Assembly: GCA_022749755.1 (NCBI GenBank)
Contig: CM040450.1
Coordinates: forward strand, 3,276,913-3,340,912
Source: Azadirachta indica
Taxonomy: Eukaryota; Streptophyta; Magnoliopsida; Sapindales; Meliaceae
Direction: 5' to 3'
Length of the DNA: 64,000 bases
In this document: one piece after another, positions 38,527 to 50,549 of the stretch
How the letters are laid out: each line of letters opens with the position of its first letter
How positions within the stretch are numbered: the stretch's first letter is position 1
The notes under the pieces: model-generated
Database searches by the model: none
Told to the model about the DNA's origin: nothing
The model's input: the letters and a program-made list of their open reading frames with translations, nothing else
Position numbers and translations under genes: made by a program

Positions 38527-40070
38527 TGTATTGGGTTAAACTTCTGCTGCTGCTAGGATGGGAAAATGATAAATCTTTGCCAGGGGATTTTCAGGTATCT
38601 CTTTTAGATCCAAATTTTTATGTTCCTTTGAGGCAGGAATCGGTTTAGAGACATTATATGTGAAAAAGAGGCAATTTCTTTCCTGCAGTTTTTACCGTAG
38701 GTTCAGTGTTTGTTGTTTTGCCGTACAGGTGCCATATCTAATACTTTTGGGAGGGAGAGGTCTCTAGATATGGATGTTCCAAAATTGTCTTGATTTATGG
38801 TCGAAGGTGCTACATGGTGATGGAGATGTATTTTTGGTCCATATCTTTTTTCAGCTAATGCTTTATATTATAGTACCTGGGTATCATTCTATTGTATTTT
38901 TTATTCTCTATTGATAGAGCTTGGAGGGTTATAGTTCCACATGAAATCAATTATTCTGTTTTAATGTTCTACTGGAAGATTGAAATTAGTTCAGCTTTCA
39001 TTGTGATAGGGTATTGTGTAGTGGTTGGAACAAAACAAAAGTAACGAAGCATTAATTCAAGTTTTAGGAAAATGCCCTTTCCCAAAAAAAAAAAAAAATT
39101 GGGAAATGCAAGTTATGGTGGGTTCAATGAAAACTAGTCAATGCGTTTAAAGAATTCTAGCGGAAATGATATTGATTATATGATCGGGCGTCTTCTTCAG
39201 CAAATGTAAAGACACTGGTTTAATGATTAATCAAATTGCCAATTTGGGTAGAAGAAAGCATCGAGACTAGCTGTTCCCACGTACAAATGCTTAGACTGCC
39301 ATATTCCGGTGTCTGAGTAGCCACCACGATTTTGGCATAACAAGCTGTTTAACGGGTATTTTCTGTATGGGCACTCACCCAAGTCATGCGGTGTAGGATG
39401 CTCTAAAGCAATTGCATGATACAAATTTGCTCAATACCCTATTTCCATTGATGGCTACCTTCTCCACACAGAATTGATATGAACTTTCATGAGTTATGGC
39501 GGATGTAGCCAAGTTCAAGATTACTGCCTAATTAACAAATTGCATCACTGGTGAGGGACAACAGAAATTGCTGGATGAAGATAGGACGTATGAAAAGGAA
39601 AACAAAATTCTCAGACATTAGCATTGGCTAATGAACTAGCATTTGCAGTGTATACAAATTCATAAGTAAAACAGTTTTAATTATTATTTCAATAGAAGCA
39701 GCGGGTTCCTATGCCCAAATCCATATGCCTCCGAAATGGCAGCCTGTGTCTAATCCACATTAAATAAATAAATAAAACATACATCTCTTTGAAGCATTGA
39801 TTCCTTTGAAACTGGCGTAAAAGGATTGAATAAGATCTTGCAAGTTGCAACTACCTACATTTCTCATGCCTAGGCACATTGAATTATTGATCGGGTCCAC
39901 AAAACTGGTGATCAATTAGGGAAGCCTTAAGAACTGGGAGAAAAAATATTGAAACAATTTATAGCTTCATGCCTGCACTTGAACTATAAACTAGAATAAG
40001 CGGAACACTGAAACAATACCTACTTGCAATGGAACTATAAACTAGAATAAGCAGAACACTGAAACAATAC
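38527..40070. other. Convergent 3' flanks of ZRF1-like and carrier genes
   Basis: The region holds the 3' UTR of the ZRF1-like gene (about 38527-38980) and that of the carrier gene. The minus-strand frame at 39227-39424 has no recognisable domain. Otherwise I see nothing except the short tandem repeat at 39981-40074. Confidence 0.55.
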
Positions 40071-40074
40071 CTAC
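39981..40074. repeat. 51-bp tandem duplication abutting the carrier stop codon
   Basis: The unit starting gaactataaactagaataa occurs at 39981 and 40032 with one substitution (cgg/cag). The second copy runs up to the carrier stop codon (TAG, complement of 40071-40073). It changes only the 3' UTR. Confidence 0.85.
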
Positions 40075-42751
40075 AAGGGTGCATTATGAAGATATCTCCT
40101 CTCATAAAAACCAGTCACTTGGTCGGCCACAGCCCACATAATGGCCTGGCCTGGCGGGATCCTCATGAGCCGGGGCAGCAGTCCTTTCCACAAGGCAAGA
40201 AGCCCCTCCTCAGCATGTATTGTTCTGATGGCATGGATCATGCCTTTGTACTTCAAATCACCCCCACCTCGACTCTGTGCCATTAGCCTTGTTTTGACAA
40301 CATCAAAGGGACCCGTGCATACCGGACCAGCTGTTCCCGCAAGGAATCCTGATATCATGGACTGCCATGGTAGGAGAACTTTCCCATCACCTTCATGTTT
40401 CTTCCACAAGAGTACATCAAAAGCATTCTTGGCTGTAAACATGGCTGCCTGGTTTGTCCCATTGCGCATAACTGTTGGGGCCGCCCCTGCCCAGAGTCCA
40501 AGGAGGCCTTCTTCACGAATGATCATAAGAGCACAGTGTATGGGACCCTTGTACTTCAGAAGCTCAGGACTCAACCCTCTCTGCTGTTGCAATCTAATTT
40601 TCACCACCTGCACACAAACCCATATAAATGAGATTATTGTTTGCAATTTATAACTAAACACCAAATCCAGAAAAGGAAAAAACGCAAACACACACACATA
40701 AACATGAGTTTGATGTCATTGCTGTGACGTACTCTATATCTTAGATCAGTAAAAGCAGAGATGACTGTTTTGAGCCTCATTCAGCACTTTAGTGAGCATG
40801 AGCTATGAGCATACAACATGTCATTTCATAGGAATCTAATCCAGAATGAAGCATGGAAATATATTTTTTCACTGCTTCTTGTGCAATTTTACAGCCACAT
40901 GGCTAGTAGACCTAGGCATATCTTATGCTAGAATTTTTTTCCAATCTCTTCTTGTTACTAGTTTCTGTTTATTGTTACAAGGGGTTTTAAATCCATTTTC
41001 TAATCTGGATCAATTTTATTCAACTATAGATCAAACAAATCATCATCCTCATAATATCAAATCATTTAAGAAGAATCTCATCACTCAAACAAAAATGTGC
41101 AGCTTAGGAAATTCATTGTGTAGGCTAGCAAACACAATCTAGCGCTTATTATGAGGTCTTGGCAACAAATAAACTATAGGCGTGTTTGGGACTAAGGTGC
41201 TTTGGCTTTGAAGCCACAAAGGATGAAAGCACTAAATGTCAAATATTAGTAGAAAAAGTGAATGGATCCCACTAAAAGTTGAGGTTACCAAACACTTTCC
41301 AACTTTGCTTTCAAACTTAATTGGAAGCTAGCAGTATCAAACATGCTCTAAATCTTTGTACAAATTAACCATCAGCAGGATTGATCAAATGAAATGTACA
41401 TTATGTTGCACTCTATGAACACTAAATCAAACAAATAAATGATCTTGCAATCTATGCCTACCTAAGAAAGTTAAGCACATCCTATAATGAACATGATAAA
41501 ATTTTCCACTGAACTGAGAACTAGAGAAACCTTATCCAATGTTTTCTGCAGTACATCATTGACAATGAAATGACCATTTTAATCTGGCATAAAATTCCCA
41601 CTGACAGAGTCTTACTCCAAGCTCCACTTAAAATTCAGGATATTCTTAGTGCTATATCTCTTCTACACGCACAAAAGGGAGGGAAGGAGAATCACATAAC
41701 CCGGAATTCACCCTAGAGCCCAATATTTCTGAGTCATTATTTGAACTGCATTCTGAAGCTCTTTCATACTTCAATTAGAAATGATGCTCCACAGACTATA
41801 CACAAACACCTCATATTTTGTTTCCAGCCTCACCATGGTAAAGCTTTTTCATGCCAAAACAAAAACAACTGCTTCCTTCATTTTCTAGAGAACACCAACA
41901 AACAATAAAAGCTTGAAAAATAAATACATTTTCCTAGAAACTAAAACCAAGTATCACCTGTTTGCCATAAAAGGGTAGAGTTCCCTTGACTTCCATTTTT
42001 CAAACATGAGATCCGTGCAATTTAATGGTTAAATTCTAAAGTCAAATGCTGCCAATTTAACAATCATATCTATCATTAGCTTGCACGATCTAATTGTTGA
42101 AAATTTGTGACTGAATTTAAGTCAGGGGATTCCACCCTAACATAAGACATTAAGGGTACTATGTCCATTTTCAACTCGACATACACAAATTGTATACCAA
42201 GAAACTCATAGAACCATAACACAATTCTAATCGCCCAAATCTAACAAACATAAAGCAAACTCACCCAAGATCCAAAAATTAAAAATTTCCCAGAGAAGAA
42301 TTTCACAATTCCATCAAGCAATCAAAAGAAATACGAAACAAACCTCAAAAGGAGTAACAATAGCGAGAGCTTCAAGAACACCAGCACCGAACCCAGCCAT
42401 AAGCCGACCATGGTTGCTAATCTTCCCTGTTTTAGAATCCTTAAACGCCGATTGAAACACAGCATTCGATCCCATTCGAAGCGTGTACTTCAACGTTAAG
42501 TGCGTAGCAAACGGTGTCAATCCCTTCCACAGCGCCCGCACGCCTTCCGTACGCGTCACGGTGGCGCCGCAGTGGATAATTCCTTTGTAAGTCCCAGTAG
42601 TATCCAGCTGTAACCTCGTCTTGATAACGTCGATAGGCTGCAAACAACACGCCTCAACGATCCCTCCCAAAGACCCCGACACCGCCTTCATGTACGGCGG
42701 GATCGTTTTGTGCTCTTGTTTCTCCATGGCTAACAAATTTCTAGCGCCCAT
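40071..42751 (-). CDS. SFC1: Mitochondrial succinate/fumarate-type carrier (SFC1-like)
   Basis: Two exons, 42751-42344 and 40607-40071, give 314 residues, the usual size of the mitochondrial carrier family. Three tandem carrier repeats are visible through their signatures QPIDVIKTRLQ, TPFEVVKIRLQ and GPFDVVKTRLM, each ending a first helix of a repeat. Each pair of helices is linked by a matrix loop with the [DE]GxxxLW-type motif (EGVRALWKG, EGLLGLWAG, EGLLALWKG). The sequence closely matches plant proteins called succinate/fumarate transporters, which act in the inner membrane. The yeast relative exchanges cytosolic succinate for fumarate to support the glyoxylate route. Substrate in this plant is inferred from homology. 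An in-frame ATG at 42727 (MEKQEHK) is an alternative start. The single 1.7-kb intron has a possible MITE. Confidence 0.93.
41177..41351. mobile_element. Possible MITE in the carrier intron
   Basis: The segment starts GGCGTGTTTGGGACTAAGG and ends with ATCAAACATGCTC, the imperfect inverse of the start. This looks like the termini of many small plant DNA elements. Possible TA flanks are present on both sides, too short to prove insertion. No coding capacity. Confidence 0.35.
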
Positions 42752-43593
42752 TTACACGTTTAGTTTGAGGACGGTGAAGAAGAAGAGAAGTTTTTTTTTT
42801 ATTTGCTTCTCTTCTTCTTCCTTCTGTGAACATTCGTTGTAGTTGTATCAGTGTCTTCAGAATTTAAAGGGGGCCCACGTGAGATTACACGTTTAAGCAG
42901 TACGGCGGATTGAATAAACAATATTTTGGCACGACTATTGCGACTGGTTTACGTTCCCGAGGGATTTTTTGTCTCTTTTTTAACTACTTCCCTGTAAAAT
43001 GGATGGTTGTGACTTGCTCTGTTATTTATTTATATTACTGTCTGCGGCCGGCCTGGCCCACTCCATTAGGTGGCCTCGTTATTATTTGTTTAAGAGAAAA
43101 ACAAATTCTAAATTTTGTCTCAGATTTTCATTAAATTACATATTATGCTGCGATCGCAAGCCGCAGGAAAGTCTGTTATGGTACTTGAAATGCTTACAAA
43201 ATAATTTTTTGCTGTTGTATTTAAGAAATAATAATCTACTTCTAAATAAACAGCTAAATGTTCGATAAAATTACGTGATTTCGCCTACTTTATTACGACC
43301 AACGGAGCCTATTTATTTGTTACCGCCAGAACAGACTATAAAAACAATTTAAAATTTTTTTATATTAATACCAAAAATAATTTCAATAAAAAATCATAAA
43401 ATAAATTAGTGTACTAAAGTTTGAAATATGGGTCCCAAGCCTGCTTATTGTTCAGCCGGAACCCAGAGTAATTAGGCTTTGTCGGCCTACGTAGTCTTAT
43501 TGTTATCGCCGCCCAGCCCACGACTACACGGTAAATCAAACGGGGATATTTATCCACTGGATTACGTTCTTTGTTTTTACTGAAGGGAAAGGA

Positions 43594-43752
43594 GACGTGT
43601 CATTCTATTACATTAGAAGATCCCATTTTTACCGATTAAGCGAGTGCGTGTCATTTCAACAAAGCTTCATTGCTCCTACAACGCGGCGTCTATCACCTTA
43701 CGTGTCACGTCTAACTACTATCCACCTTCACTTCGCTCCCTTCTCTATATAA
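43594..43752 (+). promoter_or_regulatory. ABA-response-type promoter of Em gene 1
   Basis: Two ABRE-type ACGTGTC cores lie at 43594-43601 (GACGTGTC) and 43699-43706 (TACGTGTC), the second overlapping an inverted CACGT. A TATA box (TATATAA, 43746-43752) follows 65 bp before the start codon. Paired ABREs are typical of Em genes, which are induced by ABI5/ABI3 in maturing seed. Confidence 0.7.
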
Positions 43753-43816
43753 ACCTATCTGCTTCCTTCCTACCCGCACGAAACACTCTGAACAAGTTTA
43801 TTACAAGTTCAAAGAA

Positions 43817-44246
43817 ATGGCATCACAGCAGGAAAGAGAAGAACTTGACGCCAGGGCAAGGCAAGGAGAGACTGTTGTTCCTGGCGGAACCGGCGGCAAG
43901 AGCCTGGAAGCGCAGGAGCACCTCGCTGAGGGTAAGTTTAAGCTGTAATCTCTTTATCTGAATTAACTAATTTGTCGTCTTGAATCTATATAATTGTGTA
44001 AAATTTGTATATATATGCAAAGGGCGGAGCCGCGGAGGGCAGACGAGGAAGAAGCAGCTGGGAACGGAAGGATACGAGGAGCTTGGCCACCGCGGAGGGC
44101 AGACGAGGAGGGAGCAGCTGGGGACTGAAGGTTATCAGGAAATGGGCCGGAAAGGCGGACTCAGCACAATGGATAAGTCCGGAGGAGAACGTGCAGCCGT
44201 GGAAGGGATTGAAATCGACGAGTCAAAGTTCAGGACTCGTAGCTAA
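43817..44246 (+). CDS. Em-type group 1 LEA protein, two 20-residue repeats
   Basis: Exons 43817-43931 and 44023-44246 give 112 residues. The product is the classic Em protein: [20 protein letters not shown], then the VVPGGTGG segment, then two copies of the hydrophilic 20-residue motif ([20 protein letters not shown] and [20 protein letters not shown]), then a [13 protein letters not shown] tail ending D-E-S-K-F-R. It is rich in Gly, Glu, Arg and Gln, has no Trp or Cys and no membrane segment. Such proteins are disordered in water and protect cell contents during seed drying. It is the intact member of three tandem Em-like genes (others at 46419 and 50151). The promoter carries two ABREs. In Arabidopsis, as I recall, EM1 also lies between EBP1 and chlorophyll synthase. 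Confidence 0.95.
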
Positions 44247-46080
44247 TTAAGCTATAACTTGATCCCAATGTAAAAACTATCTGGATGTCTAGACGTGTAG
44301 TAGAAGTCTTCTAGGTTTGTCCGAAGTTGTAAGAACTGTTTGTTTTGTTGAATGTCTGTAAGTGAAGTCTTTGTTAGTTTGGTGTTTATGTTGTCCTTAT
44401 AGTTTCCTAGGGTTTTGGGTTTGGCTTGGGCTTGGAGGGGCGTATATAATTGGTGTCTAGAACTTGGCCTTGTCTTGTTATGGAGCCAGGCGCCTCTCGT
44501 CTCTGTATTCTGCTATCAGTTTCCAAGTTCTATTGTAATGCTCTCTTTTGAGGATTTTGCAGTTTCTAAACTGAAAAATGGCCCCTATGAACCTAATACT
44601 GTAAATGGATATTAAAGTAGATCAGCAGTATGATACAACGTTATATTTGAATCTTTGCATTCTGCTCCATGAAACCTCATACTCGTTGTGGCTGTATCAG
44701 TTGCTATACTGTAAAAATGACTTTTAAAGTCCTAAATTGGTGGCAATTAACAGATCTTAGGGAGCTCTAATTCACGAACCTGCCATATAATTGTAAGAGG
44801 GAGCACGCTCGTTGTCATTGACTCTGATGTGCTGTGTATGGGAAGACAAATAGTATTCAAATATTTAAGAGCACTCGCTTTGCTTTGGAAGATGAAGTGT
44901 TGAATGAACTGCAAAAGAAACTTTGAAAAGAATAGGTATTATTAATGTTGTCCCACATTGTTGATGCCATTAATTTATATTTGATCATTAATGGAAAAAT
45001 AAGGGTGGAAAATAGGTTGTATGTAAGAAAAATGTGTGGAAGACAATAGTGCCAAAGACTCGAAATATTGTAGTACTCGGCAGGTCAAGCAAGTAGTAAA
45101 ATGGTGGAATCTTCTTCGGTGATCTGATGCCTATAGGGTAAATCTACAACTATTTTTTCAATGGTTAGTCTATATATGTACTTCTGAATAAAGGACAAGT
45201 AGTGATTGTCGAAGGATTATTGTCGTTGCGTATGACAAATGAAACCGGGGGAATTTGTCTTTCCTAAAGGACTTGTAAGAAAAGAGCATTTATCTAAGGG
45301 GAGAAACAGTACTGTCGTTGTCGACGACTTAGGTTAAATCGTCAATTTGTCATCTTTCTTTCCTCTAAGTTTTTTCTTTTTATTGAAAATTTTCGATCAA
45401 TTCGTTTCAAATTGAAATGGTGTAAATCTGTATTCAAGATTATTTCTTGAGCTATTTGTAAATATTTACTAACCAAATACTTTAGGTTGTGTACTTTTAA
45501 AATCAAGTTGTAAGTAGTACAAGATTGGGAGGGAGAAATCGTTAACAAAAATAGAACATTGAGTTGCATAACTTTTAAAACGAAAATCTTTTTTTTCTGA
45601 ATAATTATTAGGACAAAAAGATGCATCCTTATTTTTATTGTTTAAATAGTATATTAGTGAAAATTAACTCTTGAATAAAATGAGTGATTCTTTTTACAAA
45701 GTTAAAGATTACTAAAAAATTTAATTGAGACTTCTACAGCCTCAGCATCGAATACATTTGTAAATAATGGCCTTGTAACTATTCGTGCTTTCTTGTGTTA
45801 CCAGTTTAATCCCCTGTTTTCGGAGTGAGATAAAAAAAAAATGTTAAACAATCTTTTTCTCTTAGGAAAACAGGTACTACGGTCAGTAATATTGTTGGTG
45901 AGTCTAATTTGTTCACTTTCCTCCTGACCAGTATATGATTGAACGGGATCGACCCACCGCAGGCTTTAGATCAAACTTCCATCTCATGCTGCTAACAGTG
46001 CCAGGATATATGTGCACTGGGCAGATTTACGGATAAGTGACGACCTGTCGCCTTGGAAAATTAACCACGCCCGCCCGGCC
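44247..46080. other. Spacer between Em genes 1 and 2
   Basis: The first 250 bp are the likely 3' UTR of Em gene 1. The remainder has moderate base composition but no gene that I recognise on either strand. The minus-strand frame at 45342-45626 is low-complexity. Confidence 0.5.
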
Positions 46081-46132
46081 GTTTCCAATTTACTATAAAT
46101 TAAAGGCCTTGCACTCTTGACTCGTGTCATTC

Positions 46133-46300
46133 TGCATGCTTGCCTACCATGTTCTAAATATAAAATACTGTCGGAACCTAATAATGCATCCACTTGTTAC
46201 TACAATTCTCTCGATTGCTCCTATATCGCCGCGTTTACCTCCTCCCTGTAAGTGTCGATCCGTCACTCCCGCCTTCATACAAATTGACTCTCTATATATA
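46133..46300 (+). promoter_or_regulatory. Promoter elements of Em gene 2
   Basis: An RY-type seed motif (TGCATG, 46133-46138, CATGCA on the other strand) stands next to a CGTGTC ABRE-like core at 46123-46128. A TATATATA box follows at 46293-46300, about 120 bp before the ATG. This is the arrangement expected for ABI3-dependent seed expression. Confidence 0.5.
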
Positions 46301-46418
46301 CACAGCACGGAAACCTGCCGCTACATATCTTCATGAACAGTTTCTTTTTCAGATAACTGCTTTTCAATTTTACGAGTGTGAAATAAGTAGTATTGTCAAT
46401 CAAGAGAGCGATATAACA

Positions 46419-46794
46419 ATGTCGTCAGAGCAGGAAAGGGCAGAACTTGACGCCAGGGCAAGGCGGGGAGAAACTGTTGTTCCTGGTGGAACTCGTGGTA
46501 GAGTCTTGAAGCTCAGGAGCGCCTGGTCGAAGGTAATTAATTAATTAGCTCATGAGAGACTCTAGATTACGTAGTGTGTAGTAAATTACATTTGGAACTG
46601 ATGTTTTTGGTGTTGTATAATACGTAGGACGTAGCCGTGGGGGACAGACTCGGAAGGAGCAAATAGGACATGAAGGGTACCAGGAAATGGGTCGCAAAGG
46701 CGGACTGAGCACGACAGAACAGTCCGGCAGAGAGTGTGCGGCTGAGGAGGGGATTCCAATTGACGAGTCCAAGTACAAAACTCGTAGTAGTTAA
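46419..46794 (+). pseudogene. Em-type LEA gene with a one-base deletion
   Basis: Exon 1 (46419-46532) and exon 2 (46628-46794) align to Em gene 1, and the second exon encodes one full 20-residue Em motif and a normal tail ending KTRSS. Exon 1 is 114 bases, while the intact paralogue has 115. One base is lost near 46503, where the family reads G-K-S-L-E-A and this gene reads G-R-V-L-K-L. The shift persists through the splice and meets a TAG after about 12 codons of exon 2, so the protein would keep only about 26 correct residues. Everything else (splice sites, promoter motifs, 3' end) is intact, so the lesion is young, allelic or a sequencing error. The undamaged form would be 93 residues, like single-repeat Em proteins. 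Confidence 0.85.
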
Positions 46795-47538
46795 GCTCTT
46801 GCTAGGTTTGGCATGTATATGCATACAGGCTATCTATGTGTTGCGTCTTTAATTATGGTGTTTTGATGCTTCAGGTTTGATCTGGTACTGTAATAACTGT
46901 AGTCTTTTTCAATCTAGCAGTGTGTGAGGAATGACTCCTGCAGTTCTTTAGGTTTTTGTAGCTTGGAGGGGTTCGGATGCCCTCGTTGCTTCTAAGTATG
47001 TATGTTGCAGTTTGTGAACCTTTAATGAAATAATGTCGATTCTGTGTTTAATTCATTCTATTTTCGTCGAGAAATTTTCTTTCCTAACAATGGAATCCAG
47101 CTGCACTTTTAAGGAGACGGTAATCAATCGTAATGGAAAACTAGAAACGTACTCACGGAATCAAGTATAATTTTTACACGTCTATATATAATTATGAAGC
47201 GTAAAGTTAATTAGTTCATGCAATTTTAATCGGCAAACATTTATTGATGGGCGTGCGTTCATGCAAATTATATTTTCCGTTGGCAGTCACTCGATAAGAT
47301 TTGAGAAGGCCCTAGCGGCCAAAAAACCTTGTAATCATCTCTTAAGTTAAAAAAGTATTTTCCGGAAAGTGAATCTGGAATAATCGATGGTCCAAGAAGG
47401 AATTAACCGGGTAGCTAAAGTTAAGGAACAAACATGGAAGATGGAAATCTAAGAAAATAAGTCTAAAATGTGGGAAGAACGGGACAGAATCATAAAATGT
47501 ACACGGATACGCATAAGACAACTGCCAGGAAAACTGTA

Positions 47539-49335
47539 CTTTTGTTCTGGGAAATTGATAAATACTCCTGATGTTCGGGAATCCCTTCATTTTTCGAAAA
47601 AAATAAATACCCCTCAATTTTGAACAAATATACAAAAATAAATACCCCTCAATTTTGAACAAATATACAAATATTTCTTTGACGAGAAAACAAATATTTT
47701 CTCAAGTTTAGACAAATATACAAATACTTCCTTCTTTAATACTCCCTTAACTTTTATTTCGATTAATTGACGGATTACTTAAATATCATTTGTATTTCTA
47801 AACTTTTAAATATTATAAAATAAAGAATAATTATTTTAATTATAATAATTTAGCAGTCTAATATTTTTTATCATTTATATTTTGTAATTATAATAATTTA
47901 ATCTCTATTTTAATATTTTTAATAAAATATTAAGAACTAAATAATTTTTTAATTTATTATTTTAATAAAAATTTTAAAAAATTATAATTAAAAAAGTCTA
48001 ATAATGAAGTAGATCGAACCTATATGTAAAAATATTTTTAACCTTTTACTTTTATTTTCTTAATAATAATTTGATTTTAATTGTCAAAAAAATTTTAAAA
48101 TATTTATTTTTATATACACTATATTTATTTAAAAGATTAAGTTAAATTTATTATATTTATTATAAAAATATATATAAAAAAAAAAAAATTTTATATTTTT
48201 TGTTAATAAAATTAGTAATTAAATATCATTAGTTGACCAATTAAATAAATATCATTTTTATCTTCCAAACTTTTATATATTAATAATTTAGACATAATTA
48301 TTTTTATTATATCAATTTAGTCTTTATTTTAATATTTTACAAATATATTATGAATTAAATAATTTTTAAATTTATTATTTCAATAAAAAATTAAAAAATA
48401 CTATTATTAAAAAATTCTAATAATGAGTTAGATCAAACCCATACATTTAAATAATTTTAATTTTTTCTTTTACTTTTTCAGTGATAATTTAATATTTAAT
48501 TATAAAAAAATTTAAATAAAATACTATTGTGACATTTTATTTGTATATATAATATATTCATTTAAAAATTATTTAACTTTTTATCATGTTTTCTTTAAAA
48601 AATTATGAAAGTATAAATAATAAAAAGTACTTGTTTTATATGTGTATGTGTGTGCTCTCTTTTTTTTATATTTTTATTAAAATAAAGTATATTATTTAAC
48701 AATAATATAAAATATATTTAATTACTATTTCTATTAACAAACGATATCAAATTTTCTTCTTTTATATGTTTTTTTTATATTTTTTAATAAATATAATGAA
48801 CTTAACATAATTTTTAAATGAATATAGTGTATATAAAAATAAAATAGTAAAAATATATTGCAAAATTTTTTTGATAATTAAATATTAAATTATTATTAAG
48901 AAAATAAAAGTAGAAGGTTAAAAATATTTTAGTATACGAATCTGATCTATTTCCTTGTTAGATTTTTTTAATTATAATTTTTTAAAATTTTTATTAAAAT
49001 AATAAATTAAAAAATTATTTAGTTTTTAGTATCTTATTAATAATATTAAAGTAGGAACTAAATTATTATAATTATAAAATATGAATTTAAAAAAATATTA
49101 GAATGGAACTAAGTTATTATAATTAAAATAATTATTTTTTAATTTATAATTATTTAAAAATTTAAGAATACAAATAATATTTAATAAATCAATCAACTAA
49201 CTGAAACAAAAGTCAATGGGGATATCTGTATATTTGTCTAAACTTGAGAGCAGTATTTATTTTTTTCAAACATGAGGAGAATAAGTTTATTCCTCCAAAC
49301 ATCATGGGGTATATGCCAATTTCCCCTTTTGTTCT
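47539..49335. mobile_element. Mutator-like fold-back element 2 with 10-bp target duplication
   Basis: The element spans 47549-49325. It starts GGGAAATTGATAAATACTCC and ends with the inverse of GGGAAATTGGCATATACCCC. Perfect 10-bp repeats CTTTTGTTCT flank it (47539-47548 and 49326-49335). The interior is AT-rich and closely resembles element 1 at 8484-9715. A left-arm unit (about 47780-48200) is repeated directly at about 48245-48610 and inverted at about 48880-49190. A 37-bp tandem repeat lies in the left terminal region (about 47605-47680). No transposase frame is seen, so it is non-autonomous. It separates Em genes 2 and 3. Confidence 0.88.
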
Positions 49336-49980
49336 TGTTAAACCTTAACACACTTCTCCTGCCTAGCTCCCAATTATCTATATCCATAAATTAAACACAA
49401 TTTCACTTGAAAATTCGTTCTTCAATTTGTGTGTCCGTAGAAATCGAATTTAAATTTTTTTCTAATTCATGTTAAAACATTTTAGAATTTAGTACCTTAA
49501 AGGTTTCATTATAAAGTTGGCGTAGAGAAGATGGTAGATATATTCTGTTGTTATTTGTTAATAGAGAGTAATGCTATATGATTAAAATCTTTTATTCCAG
49601 ATTAATATAAAATATTTATTAAAACGAAAAGCAGGATATCATTCAGCTATTGATTGAGTGGTGGAAGTTGTGCTCTCAAATGGCAATGCCCGGACTCTCC
49701 TACACCGTTTGGGCCACTGTTGTAGGTGGTTATCGCGTTACAATGAGGGTAAAAAACTCCTGAATGTATATCTGCGTGGGTTATAAAAATAATTGTGTAA
49801 ACTCTAATTTCTATCGTTAGTAATTTACGAAAAAGATGAAAGACAAGACAAAACAAAAGGTACTGAGACACCGCAAGGCTCGAGACAAGTGTCACCAAGG
49901 AAGATTGCCTCAGTTGACATTGCAGCTGCGTGTCATTACCCAATCACACCACCGCTCTTTATTCGCCGCGTCTGTCCCCA

Positions 49981-50036
49981 ACGTGGCCCTCCTCCCTGTT
50001 TTTATTTTCCTCTCTCTCATTCTCCGTATCATATAA
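49981..50036 (+). promoter_or_regulatory. Promoter elements of Em gene 3
   Basis: An ABRE-type ACGTGGC is at 49981-49987, a CGTGTC core at 49929-49934, and a CATATAA TATA-like box near 50030. The start codon is at 50151. This resembles the other Em promoters, in a reduced form. Confidence 0.5.
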
Positions 50037-50150
50037 GGAACTGAAGTAGCATTTAGTTTATTCTGTACAATTTCAGTTATTGTCCAAATTTTTGCAAGCC
50101 TTTTGGGTTTTATTTGGAAGGACAATAAGCGAGAGAGGGTAATATTGAAA

Positions 50151-50549
50151 ATGGCCTCAGGACAGCAAAGAGCAGAAAGAGACACCAGAGAAAAGCAGGG
50201 AGAAGGAAATCGTAATAACTACCTACCGCGTCTCGCCCAGAGTTGACTGCCTCTAATGATGATTTTGTTTTTGGAATTTTCTTTAGTTAAATTTTGTTTT
50301 CTGCATATGGTCAAATTAACATGATACAAAATTGTGGGGGGTGATGCAGAGCATCGCAGAGGACAGACGAAAGGGGAGCATCTCGGAGTAAAAGGCTACC
50401 AGCACGAGGAAATGGACAGAAACGGAGGGGCTTCACCGTCTAAGAAAGAGCAACCGGGAACTGAAGGTCGCAATGAGATGGGCCGGAGAGGTCCTGCAGG
50501 CGGACCTGCTGTTGGTGAAGGGATCGATGTCGATGAGTCCACTGGCTAG
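50151..50549 (+). CDS. Divergent Em-like LEA protein
   Basis: With exon 1 at 50151-50211 (donor GTAATA) and exon 2 at 50350-50549 the frame is open and encodes 86 residues. The N-terminus MASGQQRAERDTREKQGEG is Em-like, but the conserved VVPGGT-to-LAEG segment is absent. If the donor is used, the exon is about 54 bases shorter than in Em gene 1. Exon 2 has one degenerate 20-residue motif (RGQTKGEHLGVKGYQHEEMD), then a partial second one (KKEQPGTEGRNEMGRRG), and a family-like end GEGIDVDESTG. It is still strongly hydrophilic and lacks Cys and Trp. Either it is a functional diverged Em protein or an early pseudogene whose frame survives by splicing. The phase agreement at the junction favours a working gene. 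Expression would decide. Confidence 0.7.

Noticed and set aside
40141..40653. Plus-strand open frame of 170 codons over the carrier gene
   Set aside because: It is antisense to the conserved carrier exon, with no family resemblance.
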